Of a DNA stretch of 8,761 nt, positions 5,892 to 8,761 are shown in pieces (within the stretch, counting starts at the first letter, position 1; every line of letters starts with the position of its first letter). The notes under the pieces are model-generated. The model was not told the DNA's origin, did not search any database, and saw nothing but the letters and a program-made list of their open reading frames with translations. Origin of the DNA: 20-14-all-45-10 sp964435965 (lineage in GTDB: Bacteria > Chloroflexota > Dehalococcoidia > GIF9 > AB-539-J10); the NCBI GenBank assembly GCA_964435965.1, contig CAYTBB010000051.1:1-8761 (forward strand). Direction: 5' to 3'. Made by a program: the position numbers and the translations under genes.

Positions 5892-6452
5892 ATGACTCAA
5901 GTTAAAAAAATTACCCTTCCATTAACCGATGAGACTCTGAAGGATCTCAAAACGGGTGATAATTTTTTGCTTACTGGAGTTGTTTATATCGCTCGTGATG
6001 TCATTCATAAGAGATGGGTTGAGGCTTTGGATCAAGGGAAGCCCTTGCCCATAGATATCAAAGGGCAAACGGTATTCTATACGGGTCCTTGCCCACCAAA
6101 GCCGGGGAGGCCGATTGGCTCTACTGGTTCCACTACCAGCATCCGTATGGATAGTTACGCTCCCAGGTTGATAGCTGAAGGACTGAAAGGGATGATTGAT
6201 AAGGGTATGCGCACAAAACCAGTGAGAGAGGCCATGGTGAAATATAAAGCAGTGTATATGGCTACTATTGGCGGTGCTGGTGCACTCCTTTCTAAGAGCA
6301 TCAAGAAAGCAGAGGTGATAGCCTATGAAGAGCTTAGGCCTGAGGCACTTCGCCGCACAGAGGTAGAAGACTTCCCGGTCACGGTAATAAATGATATTTA
6401 TGGTGGAGACCTCTACGAGGAGGGGAAGGCTAAATACCGGGTCAAAGCCTAG
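5892..6452 (+). CDS. fumB: Class I fumarate hydratase beta subunit, copy 2 (next to alpha)
   Basis: This is the second 186-residue beta chain, in the same direction as the alpha gene at 4902, with which it should form the holoenzyme. I count 35 differences from copy 1 (about 81% identity), clustered in residues 31-80. It keeps Arg35, Asp36, His39, Lys40, Thr81, Thr82, Arg85 and Lys104. It departs from the usual motif at Ser80 (GSTT instead of GPTT) and reads ARDVIHKRW instead of GRDAAHKRI at 34-42. So the copy beside alpha is the less canonical one. Similarity to copy 1 ends exactly at the TAG stop. The last 11 bases overlap the convergent sucD gene. Confidence 0.9.
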   Translation: MTQVKKITLPLTDETLKDLKTGDNFLLTGVVYIARDVIHKRWVEALDQGKPLPIDIKGQTVFYTGPCPPKPGRPIGSTGSTTSIRMDSYAPRLIAEGLKGMIDKGMRTKPVREAMVKYKAVYMATIGGAGALLSKSIKKAEVIAYEELRPEALRRTEVEDFPVTVINDIYGGDLYEEGKAKYRVKA

Positions 6453-7323
6453 CCTTCTGGAGCACTTTCTCCATGGTTAAGCCGATTTCGGCTGGGTTGG
6501 GAGCAATGATAGCTCCAGCGGTGGAGAGAGTTTTTATCTTTTCTGAGGCTTTGCTGGCGGTGCCAGTGATAATCGCGCCAGCATGACCCATTCTCTTCCC
6601 CGGCGGTGCAGTGCTGCCAGCAATAAAGGCAACTGCAGGTTTGGTCATTTCATTTTTGATGAATTCCGCTGCCTTTTGCTCAAGAGTGCCGCCTATCTCA
6701 CCAATAAGAACTACAGCTTTAGTATTCTTGTCCGCTTCAAACAATCTCAAGATGTCAACAAAGGTACTGCCAGGCAAAGCATCGCCACCAATGCCAATAC
6801 AAGTAGATTGCCCGATACCTAGTTCGCTAAGTTGGGCTACAACGTCGTAGGTTAGAGTGCCACTGCGGGAAACTACGCCTACACTGCCAGGAAGGTGAAT
6901 TTCCCCAACCATAAGCCCGACTTTACATTTACCCGGGGAGATAACTCCAGGGCAGTTAGGGCCGATGAGCCTGCTTGGTTTCCCTTTAAGATAGCTATGT
7001 ACCTTCACCATATCCAAGACTGGTATGCCTTCGGTAATACAAACAATCAAAGGCAGGCCAGCATCAATGGCCTCTAAAATAGCATCTGCGGCAAAGGCAG
7101 GAGGCACAAAGATGATACTGGCATTAGCCCCAGTTTCAGCCACAGCTCTCTCCACGCTATCGAAAACAGGCACCCCTAAAACTTGACTGCCTCCCTTTCC
7201 GGGTGTAACTCCAGCTACTACTTTAGTGCCATACTCTATACAACGTTGAGTATGAAAGCTACCTTCATTGCCAGTAATACCTTGAACCAAAAGTCTTGTC
7301 TGTTCATCCACAAGTATGCTCAA
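6442..7323 (-). CDS. sucD: Succinyl-CoA synthetase (ligase) alpha subunit
   Basis: The 293-residue alpha subunit carries the phosphorylated active-site histidine of succinyl-CoA synthetase, which converts succinyl-CoA, ADP and phosphate to succinate, CoA and ATP, reversibly. His247 in GKRMGHAGAI matches E. coli His246. The N-terminal CoA-binding Rossmann fold shows VQGITGNEGSFHT (13-25), followed by GPNCPGVISPG (121-131), VSRSGTLTYD (151-160) and GIGGDALPG (177-185). Length is normal. The start is TTG at 7323-7321; it overlaps the sucC stop as TTGA, which indicates translational coupling to sucC. The end overlaps the convergent beta copy 2 by 11 bases. Malate-CoA ligase alpha is a close relative that cannot be excluded by sequence alone. 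Confidence 0.93.
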   Translation of the reverse strand: MSILVDEQTRLLVQGITGNEGSFHTQRCIEYGTKVVAGVTPGKGGSQVLGVPVFDSVERAVAETGANASIIFVPPAFAADAILEAIDAGLPLIVCITEGIPVLDMVKVHSYLKGKPSRLIGPNCPGVISPGKCKVGLMVGEIHLPGSVGVVSRSGTLTYDVVAQLSELGIGQSTCIGIGGDALPGSTFVDILRLFEADKNTKAVVLIGEIGGTLEQKAAEFIKNEMTKPAVAFIAGSTAPPGKRMGHAGAIITGTASKASEKIKTLSTAGAIIAPNPAEIGLTMEKVLQKARL

Positions 7324-8492
7324 CTTATTATCCCCCTCGCAGTTTCAACTGCCTTGTGAGCCCCATCGTAAAAATCTTTTGCCTCGATAAAACTTATCCG
7401 AGATTGGACTAAGATACGTTTGCCTTCATCGACATTTGTTCCTGCCAATCTAATAAATACAGGAAAGCGCATGTCCAGTTGCTGGTAGGCTTTGACTATG
7501 CCTCTAGCAATAACGTCCACTCTGGCCATACCACCAAATATATTTACTAGAACTGCCTTAACTCTACTATCAGCAACAAACATCCTAAACGAGTTAACTA
7601 CGCGGTCAATGTTATTCACTGTGCCGATATCAAGGAAATTTGCTGCACTACCACCACAGCCACTGATAAGGTCATTTAGTGCCATAGCCAGCCCGGCGCC
7701 GTTAACCATACAACCAATGTCACCTTCGATCTTGACATAATTGTTTATGCCTAATTCACGAGCTTGAACCTCTAATGGCTCCTCTTGTTCTTTATCCTGG
7801 AGTTCCTGAATATCTTTATGTCGAAAAAGGGCATTATCATCAAAATTTAGCTTGGCATCTAGAGCCACCAGCCTTCCGTCAGCACTAGTAACCAAAGGAT
7901 TGATCTCAGCTAAAGAACAATCTTTGGCTATAAAAAGGTTATAAAGGCTGGCCATCAATTGTGTGGCTTCTCCCACTTGCTTTCCGCTCAAATTCATTTC
8001 ATAGGCTAGTTTGCGGCCTTGATAAGGTTGAAAACCGATAGCGGGGTCAATGTAAGCCTTGAATATTTTTTCTGGGCTTGCTTGAGCTACTTCCTCAATC
8101 TCCATACCACCAGCTTCGCTCGCCATCATAAGCGGCAATCGGTTTGCCCCGTCAACGAGAATACTGAGGTAGAGTTCGCGCTCCACATCGCTCGCCTCTT
8201 CCACCAAAACCTTGCTTACTGGTACCCCATCCGGGCCAGTTTGATGGGTCACAAGTCTAGTTCCGATTAGCTCGCTTGCTGCCATTTCTGCCCCTTCCGG
8301 GCTATTAACTATCTTTATGCCACCGACTTTGCCCCTTCCTCCAGCATAGATCTGAGCTTTGATTACCACTTTAGCCCCCAGCTCAGTGGCTATCTCTTTC
8401 GCTTCAGCGGGAGTGTAAGCTACCCTTCCTCGGGGAACAGGGATACCATATTGGCTCAAAAGCGCCTTAGCTTGAAATTCGTGGATTTTCAT
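7320..8492 (-). CDS. sucC: Succinyl-CoA synthetase (ADP-forming) beta subunit
   Basis: The 390-residue beta subunit binds nucleotide through an ATP-grasp fold and pairs with SucD. Seen in order: KAQIYAGGRGKVGGIK (45-60, nucleotide binding), AEINPLV (195-201) with LDAKLNFDDN (211-220) for Mg2+, VNGAGLAMA (263-271) and NIFGGMARVDVIARGIV (317-333). Length equals the usual 385-400. Around 287-294 it reads LDIGTVNN, where the usual sequence is LDVGGGAT, and RCD is RVD, so the C-terminal phosphate-binding region is somewhat atypical. The start MKIHEFQAK is canonical, but no clear ribosome site precedes it. It is the first gene of a sucC-sucD operon. GTP-forming or malate-CoA ligase use is possible. 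Confidence 0.92.
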   Translation of the reverse strand: MKIHEFQAKALLSQYGIPVPRGRVAYTPAEAKEIATELGAKVVIKAQIYAGGRGKVGGIKIVNSPEGAEMAASELIGTRLVTHQTGPDGVPVSKVLVEEASDVERELYLSILVDGANRLPLMMASEAGGMEIEEVAQASPEKIFKAYIDPAIGFQPYQGRKLAYEMNLSGKQVGEATQLMASLYNLFIAKDCSLAEINPLVTSADGRLVALDAKLNFDDNALFRHKDIQELQDKEQEEPLEVQARELGINNYVKIEGDIGCMVNGAGLAMALNDLISGCGGSAANFLDIGTVNNIDRVVNSFRMFVADSRVKAVLVNIFGGMARVDVIARGIVKAYQQLDMRFPVFIRLAGTNVDEGKRILVQSRISFIEAKDFYDGAHKAVETARGIIS

Positions 8493-8525
8493 CTTGTTTA
8501 GTTTTAAGCTAGGAAAATTTGAACC

Positions 8526-8553
8526 ATATTAGCACCAAAGACAAGGTTTCCAA
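8526..8553 (-). promoter_or_regulatory. Candidate sucCD promoter
   Basis: On the minus strand TTGGAA (8553-8548) and TAATAT (8531-8526) are separated by 16 bases, each matching four of six consensus positions. Transcription would start near 8519, giving a leader of about 27 bases. This is a weak match and rests on position as much as on sequence. Confidence 0.3.
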
Positions 8554-8579
8554 AAGACCATGATTTGAATCACATAAAA

Positions 8580-8641
8580 TGTAACCGAAATTGTTTAAGA
8601 TGCAGCCTGATTACCATTGTAAAGGAGGTTTAAGACCAGCT
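8580..8641 (+). mobile_element. Possible left end of an insertion sequence
   Basis: TGTAACCGAAATTGTTTAAG begins at 8580, 62 bases before a transposase start, and opens with TGT as many IS ends do. It shares the TGTNACC pattern with the motifs near 4263. The other end lies outside the window, so an inverted repeat cannot be confirmed. Confidence 0.35.
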
Positions 8642-8761
8642 ATGGAAAGGATGGATACGCATTCAAGAAATGAGTATCTCAAAGTAGCAAGGGAAAGGTA
8701 CTTCAAGTGCAAGACTAAGAAGGAAAAGTCAGAAATCCTGGACGAATATTGCTGTAATACT
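8642..8761 (+). CDS. Transposase (integrase-type), N-terminal part, cut by the window edge
   Basis: From ATG at 8642 the frame is open for 40 codons to the last base. The residues MERMDTHSRNEYLKVARERY followed by a KKEKSEILDEYCCNT stretch resemble the N-terminus of integrase-catalytic-domain transposases, in which SRNEYL and a KxxILDE(F/Y)C helix precede a DNA-binding domain. GGAGG at 8624-8628 lies 13 bases before this ATG, a long spacing; the ATG at 8651 would be even further away. The catalytic domain is outside the window, so whether the gene is intact is unknown. It is divergent from sucC. Confidence 0.6.
   Translation, partial: MERMDTHSRNEYLKVARERYFKCKTKKEKSEILDEYCCNT

Noticed and set aside
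6583..8270. Plus-strand frames within sucD and sucC
   Set aside because: They are antisense shadows, lacking ribosome sites and family motifs.
8561..8572. TGATTTGAATCA as an FNR/CRP operator
   Set aside because: The arms and two-base centre do not fit the FNR spacing, and a short AT-rich palindrome is likely by chance.

Overview
The window reads as bacterial, of moderate GC, with strong Shine-Dalgarno sites. It carries anaerobe-type central carbon genes: a two-subunit oxygen-sensitive [4Fe-4S] fumarase, succinyl-CoA synthetase, a class II pyruvate aldolase and a cysteine-rich DUF1847 protein. An anaerobe such as a Dehalococcoidia-like Chloroflexota or a clostridial Firmicute fits, but this is inference from gene types; there is no rRNA or other strong taxonomic marker.

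Layout. 1-672 (+): a stand-alone fumarase beta subunit (copy 1) behind a leader that recurs later. 673-955: a gene-free gap with small inverted repeats. 956-1723 (-): DUF1847 protein. 1742-1867 (+): the C-terminal tail of a decayed transposase, lying against the DUF1847 start. 2086-2850 (-): HpcH/HpaI-family aldolase. 3018-4091 (-): a full-length IS481/IS3-like transposase whose first catalytic Asp appears to be His. 4092-4901: a long gene-poor region with a 17-bp palindrome, a degenerate array of ~20-bp period, a decayed tRNA-Ser(UGA) on the minus strand, a short possible gene remnant and a probable fumA promoter. 4902-6452 (+): fumarase alpha, then after an unusually long 144-bp gap a second beta subunit (copy 2). 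6442-8492 (-): sucD and sucC, coupled by a TTGA start/stop overlap and converging on beta copy 2 with an 11-bp overlap. 8642 to the edge (+): the start of another transposase.

How it works together. Alpha plus beta make fumarase (fumarate + water to malate) and SucCD interconverts succinyl-CoA and succinate, so the right half is a TCA-branch module made of two convergent operons. Beta is present twice, about 81% identical in protein. The 51 bases before each start are about 94% identical, more than the coding part sampled. At least three transposase genes or remnants and a dead tRNA show that this module sits in a rearranged, IS-rich neighbourhood. I see no defence system, CRISPR array or other clearly new multi-gene system. 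The most unusual features are the duplicated beta subunit with its conserved leader, the Asp-to-His transposase with its periodic array, and the pseudo-tRNA.
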